DNA from: Myroides fluvii
Lineage (GTDB): Bacteria > Bacteroidota > Bacteroidia > Flavobacteriales > Flavobacteriaceae
Assembly (NCBI RefSeq): GCF_009792295.1
Contig: NZ_CP039934.1
Span: 764,501 to 828,500, forward strand
Reading direction: 5' to 3'
Length of the DNA stretch: 64,000 nucleotides
Below the pieces are notes generated by a model, which saw nothing but the letters and a program-made list of their open reading frames with translations, was not told the DNA's origin and did no database searches. Position 1 is the first letter of the stretch. Each line of letters opens with the position of its first letter. The position numbers were made by a program, and so were the translations under genes. Positions 36,937 to 46,199 of this stretch are shown here, in pieces.

Positions 36937-37710
36937 TTAAACCAAAAATTCAGCGACTATTTCAAAGAATAGCTGCGGATTCTCGGCGTGTAACCAATGC
37001 CCTGCATTGGGAATCGTTTTAATTACCGCTTGAGGAAAGTACTTTTGAATTAACACTTCATCATTTTCCTGAATGTATTTTGAGGCTCCTCCACGTATAA
37101 ACAGGGTTGGTTTATCAAATAAACTTGCTTCATCAATACCTTCTCCAATCGCATTTTCATCTTTATTAAACACCGCTAAATTGAATCGAAAAGCCAATTG
37201 ATCAGGTTCTTTCCAGTACAAACTCTTTAACAAAAATTGTTTTGTTCCAAAATCTTTAATGCGCGCACTAACAATTTCATCCACCTCTTTTCTGGAAGGT
37301 TTTAAAGAAAAATCAACTGCATTTAAAGCTTCTAATATATCTTGATGGTGCGGTGCATAGGTACGGGGTGAAATATCTGCCACAATCAACTTCTCTACTC
37401 GACTTGGGTGTTTAGCAGCTAAATGCATGGCTACTTTCCCCCCCATAGAATGTCCTAATACGACAGCATCACACATCGCATAATGATCCATATAGCGCAC
37501 AATATCTTCTACCATAAAATCATAGGACCAATCATCTGAATGGAAGCTACGACCGTGATTTCTCAAATCTATCAAATGCATTTCATAGCCTTGTTCGACC
37601 ATTTGTCTACCAAAAGTATTCCAGTTGTCAGACATGCCAAAATAGCCATGTAAAACAAGCATCGGAATACCTCCTTCTCCTTCTATTTTTGAATATAAAA
37701 TGTCTGCCAT
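36937..37710 (-). CDS. Alpha/beta-fold hydrolase (YbfF-like esterase)
   Basis: The 257-residue hydrolase has the oxyanion region LHGYFGMSDNWNTFG, the nucleophile elbow VVLGHSMGGKVAM (Ser about 94) and the late histidine in NAGHWLHAENP. It is closest in pattern to the YbfF-type esterases. The natural substrate is unknown. Its ATG overlaps the pdxJ stop by one base (TAATG), so the two are translationally coupled. Confidence 0.87.
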   Translation of the reverse strand: MADILYSKIEGEGGIPMLVLHGYFGMSDNWNTFGRQMVEQGYEMHLIDLRNHGRSFHSDDWSYDFMVEDIVRYMDHYAMCDAVVLGHSMGGKVAMHLAAKHPSRVEKLIVADISPRTYAPHHQDILEALNAVDFSLKPSRKEVDEIVSARIKDFGTKQFLLKSLYWKEPDQLAFRFNLAVFNKDENAIGEGIDEASLFDKPTLFIRGGASKYIQENDEVLIQKYFPQAVIKTIPNAGHWLHAENPQLFFEIVAEFLV

Positions 37711-38423
37711 TAACTCAATTTATTTATATACATATTCACTACATTTTCCAATCCAAGATAAAGCGATTCCGCAATCAATGCATGCCCGATAGACACTTCT
37801 AGTAAATTGGGAATATTGGCTTTAAAGAACTGGATATTATCTAAGCTCAAATCATGTCCGGCATTAATACCCAAATCTAGTTCAACAGCCAACATTGCTG
37901 CTTTGATATAGGGCTCAATTCCCTTCTCATTCCCCAATCCATATTGCGTTGCGAATTCCTCCGTATATAACTCAATGCGATCTGTGCCTACCAACTTAGC
38001 CCCTTCAATCATCTCCAGCACCGGATCGACAAAAATGGAGGTGCGAATTCCCTGTTGTTTACATTCTTGAATTACTTCTGTTAAAAAATCTTTGTGCTTG
38101 ACAGTATCCCATCCAGCATTCGACGTCAAGGCGTCTACCGCATCTGGCACTAAAGTTACCTGTGTTGGTTTACATTCAAACACTAATTTCAAGAAGTCAT
38201 CCATAGGATTCCCTTCAATATTATATTCTGTATATACCACATGCACTAAATCTCTTGCATCCTGATAACGAATATGACGTTCATCTGGTCTAGGATGAAT
38301 AGTTACCCCCGCAGCACCAAACTTTTGCACATCTTCAGCAACTTTTAATAAATTAGGTACATTACCCCCTCTTGAATTTCTCAAGGTAGCAATTTTATTG
38401 ATATTTACAGATAGCTTTGTCAT
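37710..38423 (-). CDS. pdxJ: Pyridoxine 5'-phosphate synthase PdxJ
   Basis: The 237-residue TIM-barrel enzyme joins 1-deoxyxylulose 5-phosphate and 3-amino-2-oxopropyl phosphate to form pyridoxine 5'-phosphate, the last ring-forming step of DXP-dependent vitamin B6 synthesis. The signatures KLSVNINKIATLRNSRGG, GVTIHPRPDERHIR and GINAGHDLSLDN are present. I start it at the ATG giving MTKLSVNI; seven more upstream codons in frame are not family-like. It is divergent from the CBS-nadK genes. Confidence 0.95.
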   Translation of the reverse strand: MTKLSVNINKIATLRNSRGGNVPNLLKVAEDVQKFGAAGVTIHPRPDERHIRYQDARDLVHVVYTEYNIEGNPMDDFLKLVFECKPTQVTLVPDAVDALTSNAGWDTVKHKDFLTEVIQECKQQGIRTSIFVDPVLEMIEGAKLVGTDRIELYTEEFATQYGLGNEKGIEPYIKAAMLAVELDLGINAGHDLSLDNIQFFKANIPNLLEVSIGHALIAESLYLGLENVVNMYINKLS

Positions 38424-38517
38424 AATTAAGATATTAAAAAACAAAAATACAAAGTATAATTAAGGCTTATTGGTTTATTTTTAATTATTTTGCAACAGCA
38501 ATTCAATCGAACCTATT

Positions 38518-39177
38518 TTGACAACCTTAGAATCTTTACTCATCGACGCACCTACACTCACTAGCGATATGCTAGTACGTGATGGGATTGCCTTTTTAGA
38601 CCAACATGATTATTCGCATCTTGCTCTTGTCGATTCGGACAATAAATGGATGGGAACATTGGCTACTGATGTATTATACGATACTGATGAAACGGAAAAA
38701 ATTGCAAATCTCAAGTACCACATAGCATCACTTTTTGTTTACACTACTGACGATCTAGCCAAAATAGTCGATACATTTATCCTCAACACGTGTAACTTGT
38801 TACCAGTTGTTGATGAAGAGATGCATCTGAGAGGAATGCTACCCAAGGCAGCTTTAACCGCAGATTTAGTAGAGCGTACATTTTTTGCTGAATTAGGTAC
38901 AACTCTCATTATTGAAACACACGCAGAGGCCTACAGTCTTTCAACAGTAGTGCAATTGGTGGAAAGCAACAACGCCAAGTTACTCGGTATTTTACTGCTA
39001 CAAACAAAAGAACAAAAAACTCAAATCCTGTTGCGAATTAGTCAGAAAAACATTGAGACAATTATTCAAGACTTTCGACGTTTTGATTTTGATATTATTT
39101 CTCAACACGATGAAGATTTACATCAAAACAAGCTGATTGAGCACTCTAATTATCTAAACAAATTTTTAAACCTATAG
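38518..39177 (+). CDS. CBS-domain protein
   Basis: The 219-residue protein has a pair of CBS motifs in its first 125 residues (LALVDSDNKWMGTLATDVLY and NLLPVVDEEMHLRGMLPKAAL), which usually bind adenosine nucleotides. The C-terminal 90 residues resemble an ACT-like regulatory fold. The apparent start is TTG. An ATG 18 codons inside would cut into the first CBS motif, so TTG is preferred. Its stop is one base before nadK, and the pair is found together in many Flavobacteriia. Regulation of nucleotide or NAD metabolism is a guess. Confidence 0.83.
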   Translation: MTTLESLLIDAPTLTSDMLVRDGIAFLDQHDYSHLALVDSDNKWMGTLATDVLYDTDETEKIANLKYHIASLFVYTTDDLAKIVDTFILNTCNLLPVVDEEMHLRGMLPKAALTADLVERTFFAELGTTLIIETHAEAYSLSTVVQLVESNNAKLLGILLLQTKEQKTQILLRISQKNIETIIQDFRRFDFDIISQHDEDLHQNKLIEHSNYLNKFLNL

Positions 39178-39178
39178 T

Positions 39179-40063
39179 ATGAAATTTGCAATTTACGGGC
39201 AAACCAATAAAACAATAGTACAACAAATCGTTCGTCGCTTATTACATGTATTGGAGTCTTACCACCCTACCATTATTTTCGAGCATCATTTTTACGATTT
39301 ATTAAACGAAATAAATCTATTACCTACTACATACGAAACTTTCGGAAATGAGAATGAACTTCCTACGGATGTTGATTTCTTTATTAGTATTGGAGGTGAT
39401 GGTACAATGTTGAGAGCTGCAAATTTCATCAAAGACAAAAACATTCCCATTGTGGGAATTAACGCTGGTCGATTGGGTTTTTTAGCAAACATTCAAGAAG
39501 ACACAATCGAAGAGCATTTACCTCATTTGTTTCAGAACACATACAAATTATCGAGAAGAGCTTTACTCACCATCGATTGTAACCCGGTGGCTAATTCTAA
39601 TTTCGACATTAACTTTGCCTTAAACGACATAACCGTATCGAGGAAAAACACAACATCCATGATTACTGTGGAGACGTATTTAGATAATGAATACCTTGCC
39701 ACCTATTGGGCAGACGGATTAATTATTTCAACCCCTTCTGGATCCACAGGATACTCCTTGAGCTGTGGAGGCCCCATTATTGAACCTGAAACAGGATGCT
39801 TTGTAATCACGCCTTTGGCACCGCACAATTTAAATGTACGCCCATTAGTGATACGAGATAACCTCACGATTAAACTAAAGGTAAACGCTAGGGAAAGTCA
39901 GTTTTTACTTTCTGTTGACAGTAGTACTCAAGCAGTAAACAACGAAACAGAAGTAACCATTTCAAAAGCTCCCTTCACTATTAATTTAGTAGAATTTCCT
40001 CAACAGAGTTTTATTAAAACACTGCGAAATAAATTACTGTGGGGCGAAGATAAACGCAATTAA
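39179..40063 (+). CDS. nadK: NAD kinase
   Basis: The 294-residue enzyme phosphorylates NAD to NADP using ATP. The family signature GGDGTMLRAANFI (about residues 72-84), NAGRLGFLAN and the NAD-binding TPSGSTGYSLSCGGP are all present, and length is normal. It starts one base after the CBS gene stop, so the two are co-transcribed. Confidence 0.97.
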   Translation: MKFAIYGQTNKTIVQQIVRRLLHVLESYHPTIIFEHHFYDLLNEINLLPTTYETFGNENELPTDVDFFISIGGDGTMLRAANFIKDKNIPIVGINAGRLGFLANIQEDTIEEHLPHLFQNTYKLSRRALLTIDCNPVANSNFDINFALNDITVSRKNTTSMITVETYLDNEYLATYWADGLIISTPSGSTGYSLSCGGPIIEPETGCFVITPLAPHNLNVRPLVIRDNLTIKLKVNARESQFLLSVDSSTQAVNNETEVTISKAPFTINLVEFPQQSFIKTLRNKLLWGEDKRN

Positions 40064-40172
40064 CACGCGAATCGCACCCTTTTTTTTGTTACATTTATTG
40101 TTTCGCACAAGATTTTGTTCGTATTAACTGCAACAAAATCTTTTTTTTCAAACAAAGAAAGTTCATTATTAC

Positions 40173-40180
40173 TATATTTG
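40173..40180 (+). promoter_or_regulatory. -7 promoter element of the DUF6089-uppS-bamA block
   Basis: TATATTTG lies 17 bases before the DUF6089 ATG at 40198. No TTG is seen at the usual spacing. Confidence 0.5.
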
Positions 40181-40197
40181 TGAATTATTTTAACAAA

Positions 40198-40878
40198 ATG
40201 AAAAAGATCTTAATTACATTTATCTTACTACTTACCATGCCTTTAGCATACGCTCAAATTCATGAGGTAGGCTTTGGTTTAGGAGGTACAAACTATGTAG
40301 GTGATGTGGGATCTACACAGTTCGTCAATCCAAAGAACATAGGCTATAACATTTTTTATAGATGGAACAAGAGCCCGCGACACTCCTATCGCTTGAGTTT
40401 TAGTCAAACAAAACTAACCGGGAATGACGCTGATGCTTCTAGTGAAAGTAGAAAAGAAAGAGGCTTGCGTTTTGACAATACACTACAGCAACTGAGTTTG
40501 GGAATTGAATTCAACTTTTTTGAATTTGATTTACACCAAGAAAATTTTGCTATGACTCCTTATCTTTACGCTGGTATATCAGGTATTCGTTACACTGACA
40601 TTTACCACAGAAATAAAAAGATGATTAAAGGTGACAAAAAATACAACGCAGCGATTCCCTTTGCTGCGGGAATGAAAATTAGAGTAAATCCTCAGATTAA
40701 TATTAATGCAGAAGTAACTGCGACTTATACATTCACCGATAATTTAGATGGCAGTAATCCTACTTCAGCTAGCACAAAACGCTATCGCTTTGGAAAAAAT
40801 GGAAATGATTGGTTTTTCTATTCGGGAATTACAATAAGTTATACTTTTGGACATAATCCTTGTTATTGCGCAGATTAA
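40198..40878 (+). CDS. DUF6089 family outer-membrane beta-barrel protein
   Basis: The 226-residue protein has a signal peptide (about 1-20, ending PLAYAQ) and alternating beta strands of a small outer-membrane barrel, with IHEVGFGLGGTNYVGDVG at the mature start and ISYTFGHNPCYCAD at the end. I use the ATG giving MKKILITF; an upstream in-frame GTG adds six residues. The family has no assigned function. It sits between nadK and uppS in many Flavobacteriia, and its stop directly abuts the uppS ATG. This suggests a tie to envelope biogenesis. Confidence 0.88.
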   Translation: MKKILITFILLLTMPLAYAQIHEVGFGLGGTNYVGDVGSTQFVNPKNIGYNIFYRWNKSPRHSYRLSFSQTKLTGNDADASSESRKERGLRFDNTLQQLSLGIEFNFFEFDLHQENFAMTPYLYAGISGIRYTDIYHRNKKMIKGDKKYNAAIPFAAGMKIRVNPQININAEVTATYTFTDNLDGSNPTSASTKRYRFGKNGNDWFFYSGITISYTFGHNPCYCAD

Positions 40879-41619
40879 ATGAAATTGAAAGAACAACTTA
40901 ACATGAGCAATCTACCAAAGCACATTGCAGTTATCATGGATGGCAATGGTAGATGGGCTAAACAAAGAGGTTTTCTACGAACGATTGGTCACGAAAATGG
41001 CGTAAAATCCCTTAGAACAACTATTACAACTTGCGCAGAATTGGGTGTCAACTATCTGACATTATATGCTTTTTCTACAGAAAATTGGAACAGACCCAAG
41101 TACGAAGTAGACAAATTAATGGAGCTGTTAATAAAAGCATTGACAAAGGAAATCCCTACATTCATGAAGCACGATATCGCCTTAAATGCGATAGGAAATT
41201 TAGCTTTACTACCCGAAAAAGTTCGAGATAAGTTAACTGACGCAATTGATAAAACGAAAGAAAACAAAAGGATGACTGTAACTTTAGCATTAAGTTATGG
41301 CTCCAGAGCAGAAATAATACACGCAATTAAGGAAATTTCTATTAAAGTTAAAAATAATATAATTTCAGAAGACAATATTGACGAATCAATTATTAATGAG
41401 CATCTTTACACGCATAATATGCCTGATGTTGATTTGTTAATTCGCACAAGTGGAGAGCAAAGAATTAGTAATTTCTTGCTTTGGCAGATTGCTTATGCAG
41501 AATTGTATTTTACGGAGGTATTATGGCCGGACTTCTCAGAGGACGAACTTTATCGTTCTATTCTATCCTATCAAAACAGAGAGAGAAGATTTGGAAAAAC
41601 TAGTGAACAAATTAAATAA
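40879..41619 (+). CDS. uppS: Isoprenyl transferase (undecaprenyl diphosphate synthase type)
   Basis: The 246-residue cis-prenyltransferase lengthens farnesyl diphosphate with isopentenyl diphosphate to make the lipid carrier for peptidoglycan and other polymers. The substrate-binding IAVIMDGNGRWAKQRG has the key Asp at about residue 21; YAFSTENWNRP and the C-terminal DLLIRTSGEQRISNFLLWQ are intact. It starts immediately after the DUF6089 stop and is followed 11 bases later by bamA. Confidence 0.96.
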   Translation: MKLKEQLNMSNLPKHIAVIMDGNGRWAKQRGFLRTIGHENGVKSLRTTITTCAELGVNYLTLYAFSTENWNRPKYEVDKLMELLIKALTKEIPTFMKHDIALNAIGNLALLPEKVRDKLTDAIDKTKENKRMTVTLALSYGSRAEIIHAIKEISIKVKNNIISEDNIDESIINEHLYTHNMPDVDLLIRTSGEQRISNFLLWQIAYAELYFTEVLWPDFSEDELYRSILSYQNRERRFGKTSEQIK

Positions 41620-41630
41620 AAACGAAAATA

Positions 41631-44297
41631 ATGTTTCAAAAAGGCATCTCACTTTTTGCTCTGTTTATTGCAGGTCTAATTTGTAGTAGTGCACAAGCAC
41701 AGCAAGGGGGCAATATTCCTACTTTAGAAACCCCTAAAACTTACATTTTAGGAGATATAAAAGTAACTGGTAAAATTAATTACAACCCTCAAACGGTTGT
41801 AACTTTTACGGGTTTAAATAAAGGTCAAAAAATTTCTGTTCCTGGAGAAGAGATTTCAGATGCTTTAAAGAAACTGTGGAAACTCGGTTTTTTTAAAGAC
41901 ATTAATATTTACGAAACATCTATTGTTAACGACACTATCAATTTAGAGCTTACTTTAAATGAATTACCTCGTTTGAATAGTGCAAAAGTAAAAGGCTTCA
42001 AAAAAGCGAAATCTGAAACTGTTACCAAAGAGGCAAAATTGACAAAAGGTAAAATTGTCAATGAAAACTTGCTATCAACAACAAAGTATTTCCTTTTAAA
42101 CAAATACAAAAAAGACGGTTACTTTAATACCAAAGTGACACTAAACACTGTAGCTACGGATTCAACAGGTAAATACGTAGATTTAGTTGTAGGCATTGAC
42201 AAAGGAAAAAAAGTCCGCATTTCAGATATTACTTTTGACGGTAACAAACAACTGACAAACAAACAGTTGCGCAAAGCTTTAAAAGACACGAAAAAACGCA
42301 GTCCTTTTAACCCTTTACGTATTTTCAAACCTTCGAAATTCATCCAATCGAAATACGAAGAAGATTTGACGCGTTTAGTTGACAAATACAAAGAGAAAGG
42401 ATATCGAGATGCTCGTATTATAACAGATACAACTGCATACAATTCAAAAACGAATCGCATGGCGATTAATATCGATGTAGAAGAAGGAAACAAATACTAC
42501 ATTGGTGATATTCGATTCATCGGAAATACAGTATACACAAACAATCAACTTCGCAATATCTTAGGAATTGACAAAGGCGAGGTTTACAATGGTGTTTTAT
42601 TAAACAAACGCATACAGGACTCATCAAATCCAGATGCGTATGATTTAACGAATCAATATCAAAACAACGGGTATTTATTCTCTAACATTACCCCGGTAGA
42701 GGTAAAGACGGCGAATGATACCATTGATTTTGAAATCCGTATCACAGAAGGTCCTATTGCACGTTTTAACAACATCACTGTTCGCGGGAACGAGTATACA
42801 CATGACCACGTTATTCATCGTACCTTAAAAACTAGACCTGGAGAAATCTGGAGTAAAGCTATGGTTATGGAAACGATGCGACGTTTAGGAGCTTTGAATA
42901 TTTTTGATGCTCAAGCGATTGTTCCAGATGTATTAAACCCCGATCCAACTTCGGGAACGGTAGATGTTGAATGGTCCGTAGCCGAAAAAGGATCCAGTCA
43001 AGTTGAGTTACAAGGAGGATACGGTGGAGGTGGTTTCATCGGAACCTTGGGATTGTCATTCAATAACTTTTCTTTGCGCAATATTTTCAATAAAAAAGCA
43101 TACCACCCATTTCCAATGGGAGATGGTCAATCTTTAGCTTTGAGATTACAAGGAAGTTCTTATTATCAAACGTATAGTTTGAGTTTCTCAGAACCTTGGT
43201 TAGGTAGAAAGAAACCGGTGAACTTATTTGGTACCATTGCCTACAGTACACAGAATCTATACGACTACTACAACAGAAGAACAGATCGCAGTAGAGGTTT
43301 TAACATTACAACATTACAACTTGGGGTTGCGAAACAATTAAGTGTACCTGATGATTACTTTGTATTATCACACACGTTGAGTTTCCAATACTACGACATG
43401 AAGAACTACAACACGGGGTTATTTACCTTTGGTGATGGTTCTTCGCGAAATCTAGCCTACCAAATCGAATTAACGAGAGACAACCGAGGAATGGATCCAA
43501 ACTTCCCAACTTTTGGTTCGTTCTTTAGCATCAGTGGTAAGTTTACACCACCGTACTCGTTGTTCAACAATGTTGATTACAAGAATTTAGGCAATCAACA
43601 AGAGTACAAATACAAATCAAAAGCAGGACAAATCGATCCTAATACAGGTTTAATAATTCCAGAAGGTACCTACTTAAATGCAGCAGGACAACCCGTGAGC
43701 AACTGGCAAGATGCAACAGCAGATGCTAGTAAAGTAGACCAAAAACGATTTAATTGGTTAGAATACTATAAATTAAAGTTCAAAGGTGATTGGTATACCA
43801 CAATTTTTGATAAATTAGTATTTAGAACAGTAGGAGAATTCGGATACATGGGGGCGTACAACAACAACCGTGGTGTTGTTCCGTTTGAGCGTTTCTATGT
43901 TGGAGGAGATGGATTAGTTAACTTCTCATTAGACGGTCGTGAGGTTGTCCAATTGAGAGGGTACAAAAACCAGGCTTTGACGCCAATAAATCAATATGGC
44001 GAACAAATTGGTGGTACGATATACAATAAATTCACCCTAGAGTTACGTTATCCTATTACACTAAAACCAAGTGCCTCTGTATATGTATTATCATTTGCAG
44101 AAGCTGGAGCAGCATATGATTCATTCAAAGATTACAATCCATTTGATTTAAAACGATCGGCTGGATTAGGTGTTCGCGTGATCATGCCTATGTTTGGTCT
44201 ATTGGGTATTGACTTCGGGTATGGATTTGATGCACCTCCAGGAACAACTCAGAAAAACGGTTGGGAGACACACTTCATCCTTGGTCAACAGTTTTAG
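41631..44297 (+). CDS. bamA: Outer membrane protein assembly factor BamA
   Basis: This 888-residue Omp85 protein inserts beta-barrels into the outer membrane. A signal peptide (about 1-23) is followed by five POTRA domains (about 35-440), with typical segments such as VRISDITFDGNKQLTNKQLR and YYIGDIRFIGNTVYTNNQL, and by the 16-stranded barrel with RDNRGMDPNFPTFGS (strand region of the conserved loop), ending in THFILGQQF with a terminal Phe. The two Skp/OmpH chaperone genes follow directly. Confidence 0.95.
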   Translation: MFQKGISLFALFIAGLICSSAQAQQGGNIPTLETPKTYILGDIKVTGKINYNPQTVVTFTGLNKGQKISVPGEEISDALKKLWKLGFFKDINIYETSIVNDTINLELTLNELPRLNSAKVKGFKKAKSETVTKEAKLTKGKIVNENLLSTTKYFLLNKYKKDGYFNTKVTLNTVATDSTGKYVDLVVGIDKGKKVRISDITFDGNKQLTNKQLRKALKDTKKRSPFNPLRIFKPSKFIQSKYEEDLTRLVDKYKEKGYRDARIITDTTAYNSKTNRMAINIDVEEGNKYYIGDIRFIGNTVYTNNQLRNILGIDKGEVYNGVLLNKRIQDSSNPDAYDLTNQYQNNGYLFSNITPVEVKTANDTIDFEIRITEGPIARFNNITVRGNEYTHDHVIHRTLKTRPGEIWSKAMVMETMRRLGALNIFDAQAIVPDVLNPDPTSGTVDVEWSVAEKGSSQVELQGGYGGGGFIGTLGLSFNNFSLRNIFNKKAYHPFPMGDGQSLALRLQGSSYYQTYSLSFSEPWLGRKKPVNLFGTIAYSTQNLYDYYNRRTDRSRGFNITTLQLGVAKQLSVPDDYFVLSHTLSFQYYDMKNYNTGLFTFGDGSSRNLAYQIELTRDNRGMDPNFPTFGSFFSISGKFTPPYSLFNNVDYKNLGNQQEYKYKSKAGQIDPNTGLIIPEGTYLNAAGQPVSNWQDATADASKVDQKRFNWLEYYKLKFKGDWYTTIFDKLVFRTVGEFGYMGAYNNNRGVVPFERFYVGGDGLVNFSLDGREVVQLRGYKNQALTPINQYGEQIGGTIYNKFTLELRYPITLKPSASVYVLSFAEAGAAYDSFKDYNPFDLKRSAGLGVRVIMPMFGLLGIDFGYGFDAPPGTTQKNGWETHFILGQQF

Positions 44298-44326
44298 TGA
44301 TACACTTTGCTAAAATTTAACAAATT

Positions 44327-45601
44327 ATGAGGTATCTTTTTATTTTTTTAATCAGTATTTTTGGTTATTCCTTTTCCTTTGCACAAGGAGGGTCTGCTCG
44401 AGTTGCTTATATTGACATGGAACTTATCTTGCAACACGTCCCGGAATACACAGAGGCTAGTGCACAATTAGCCTCACGTGCAGAAGGCTGGAAACAAGAA
44501 GTTGACAAGAAAAAGGAAGAGATTAAAAAACTCAAAACGGATTTAGCAAATGAAAGAGTGTTGCTTACTCGTGATTTGATTAATGAAAAAGAAGAAGACA
44601 TCAGTTCTCTTGAAGACGATCTTTTAAAATATCAACAAAAATATTTTGGTACAGATGGAGAGTACTTTTCGCAAAAAATAAGTTTAGCGAAACCGATTCA
44701 AGATCAAGTATTCTCTATGGTTCAAGATATTGCTGAGGCAAGAAAATACGATTATGTTTTAGACAAGAATGCTGAAACTACGATGTTAATAGCCGATAAA
44801 CGATATGATATTAGTAATTTAGTCATTCGTCGCATGACCGCTGCTCGAAGAAAACAAAACATGACAGCAGAGCAAGTAGAAGCTGTAGAGAAAGAGGAAA
44901 AAGAAGAAGATGCTATTTCGCTTAGACAAAGTCGACGTGAGGAACAGCAACGCAGAAGAGAAGAAGCTGAACGCCAAATGCGTCAAGAACAGAAAGAAGA
45001 AAAGCAGAAGCAACAGCAAACGAAGACAGAGCATGAACAAATCAGTAAAGAAGACTCTTTAAAACGTCAACAAGAAGAGAAGTTAAAAGAGTTAGAAGAG
45101 AAAAGAGAAGAAGCTGAACGTTTAAGACAAGAGAAAATTGAAGCGCAAAAGCAAGCGCTGAAACAAAAACAAGAAGAGATTGAACAGAAGAAGCTAGAGG
45201 ATAAACAAAAGAGAGAGCAACTTCAATTAGATCGAGAAAAGCAAATTAAACAGCAGCAAGAAGAAGCGGAAAAGCAAAAAGCTGCCAGAGAAAAAAGAGA
45301 ACAAGAAGAAAAAGATCGACGCCGAGAAGAAGCGGAAAAACAGCAAAAAAATGACAAGAATGAAGAACTTGAAAAATTAATTGCTGACAGACAAGCTGCC
45401 GAAACCAAGCGAAGAGTGGAACAAGAGCAAAAGAAAACTGAAGCCCTAGAACAACGTCGAAAACAAATAGAGGAAACGCAGCGTAAACAACAAGAAATAA
45501 AACAACGCGTTCAACAAGAACAAGAAGAAAAACGCAAAAAAATGCTTCAAGAACAAGAAGAAATGAAAAAACAAATTGAAGCCGCAAAAAGTAACAAGTA
45601 A
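44327..45601 (+). CDS. OmpH/Skp-family protein with a very long charged coiled-coil tail
   Basis: The 424-residue protein has a signal peptide (ending FSFAQ) and a normal OmpH/Skp domain (about 25-175; YIDMELILQHVPEYTEA, then helical tentacles and YVLDKNAETTMLIADKRYDI). Skp trimers hold unfolded outer-membrane proteins in the periplasm. Residues about 185-424 are an almost unbroken heptad-like run of Glu, Lys, Gln and Arg, which is absent from ordinary Skp (about 160 residues). The tail could be a periplasmic spacer or a cell-wall-contacting rod. It lies between bamA and a second, normal ompH. Confidence 0.88.
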   Translation: MRYLFIFLISIFGYSFSFAQGGSARVAYIDMELILQHVPEYTEASAQLASRAEGWKQEVDKKKEEIKKLKTDLANERVLLTRDLINEKEEDISSLEDDLLKYQQKYFGTDGEYFSQKISLAKPIQDQVFSMVQDIAEARKYDYVLDKNAETTMLIADKRYDISNLVIRRMTAARRKQNMTAEQVEAVEKEEKEEDAISLRQSRREEQQRRREEAERQMRQEQKEEKQKQQQTKTEHEQISKEDSLKRQQEEKLKELEEKREEAERLRQEKIEAQKQALKQKQEEIEQKKLEDKQKREQLQLDREKQIKQQQEEAEKQKAAREKREQEEKDRRREEAEKQQKNDKNEELEKLIADRQAAETKRRVEQEQKKTEALEQRRKQIEETQRKQQEIKQRVQQEQEEKRKKMLQEQEEMKKQIEAAKSNK

Positions 45602-45623
45602 AATAATATAAAAAACGAATACA

Positions 45624-46139
45624 ATGAAAAAAATGAAATCCTTATTGATTGCAGCAGTAATGTTTTTTGGCGTTAGCTTAACTACAGCAACAGCCCAAAC
45701 TAAAGTTGCACACATCGATGTTCAAGCTTTGATTACAGAAATGCCTGCTATGAAATCAGCTGAGGCAGAATTAAAAACATTAAGCGAAAAATATCAAAAA
45801 GAATACGGAACAATGGTATCTGAGTACCAAACAAAAGCTCAAAAATACCAAACTGAAGCTCCTACTGTAGGAGATAAAGTAAACGAAGATAGACAAAAAG
45901 AAGTGGAAGATCTTTTACAAAGAATCCAACAGTTCCAAACTACAGCTTCGCAAGATTTACAAAAGAAAGAAGTTGATTTAACACAACCTATTTTTGAGAA
46001 AGCTAGAACAGCAATCCAAAAAGTAGCTCGCGCTCAAGGAATCCAATATGTATTAGATTCATCAATGGGTTCTGGCGTTTTATTAGCTGACGGTACAAAC
46101 TTAGCAGCTGATGTAAAAAAAGAATTAGGTATTAAATAA
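45624..46139 (+). CDS. OmpH/Skp-family periplasmic chaperone
   Basis: The 171-residue protein is of standard length. Its signal peptide ends TATAQ, the mature start is TKVAHIDVQALITEMPAMKSA, and the two helical arms and the closing YVLDSSMGSGVLLADGTNL are intact. It follows the long paralogue by 22 bases and ends the bamA block with a terminator. The tandem ompH pair behind bamA is typical of Bacteroidota. Confidence 0.94.
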   Translation: MKKMKSLLIAAVMFFGVSLTTATAQTKVAHIDVQALITEMPAMKSAEAELKTLSEKYQKEYGTMVSEYQTKAQKYQTEAPTVGDKVNEDRQKEVEDLLQRIQQFQTTASQDLQKKEVDLTQPIFEKARTAIQKVARAQGIQYVLDSSMGSGVLLADGTNLAADVKKELGIK

Positions 46140-46152
46140 TTTTTATATTTTC

Positions 46153-46184
46153 AAAAAAAGTCCGTTTTTACAACGGACTTTTTT
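46153..46184 (+). terminator. Intrinsic terminator of the bamA-ompH block
   Basis: The stem AAAAAGTCCGTT with AACGGACTTTTT is followed by T-rich sequence. The promoter element of murI starts at its last base. Confidence 0.88.
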
Positions 46185-46191
46185 ATTTTTG
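46184..46191 (+). promoter_or_regulatory. -7 promoter element close to the murI start
   Basis: TATTTTTG fits TAnnTTTG and ends eight bases before the ATG at 46200. A transcript from it would have a leader of only a few bases. Confidence 0.45.
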
Positions 46192-46199
46192 TTCTACTT

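Noticed and set aside
44407..45715. Several overlapping minus-strand frames rich in Phe, Leu and Ser
   Set aside because: They are the antisense of the Glu/Lys/Gln-rich OmpH tail. The biased codons keep the opposite strand free of stops; there is no promoter or start context.
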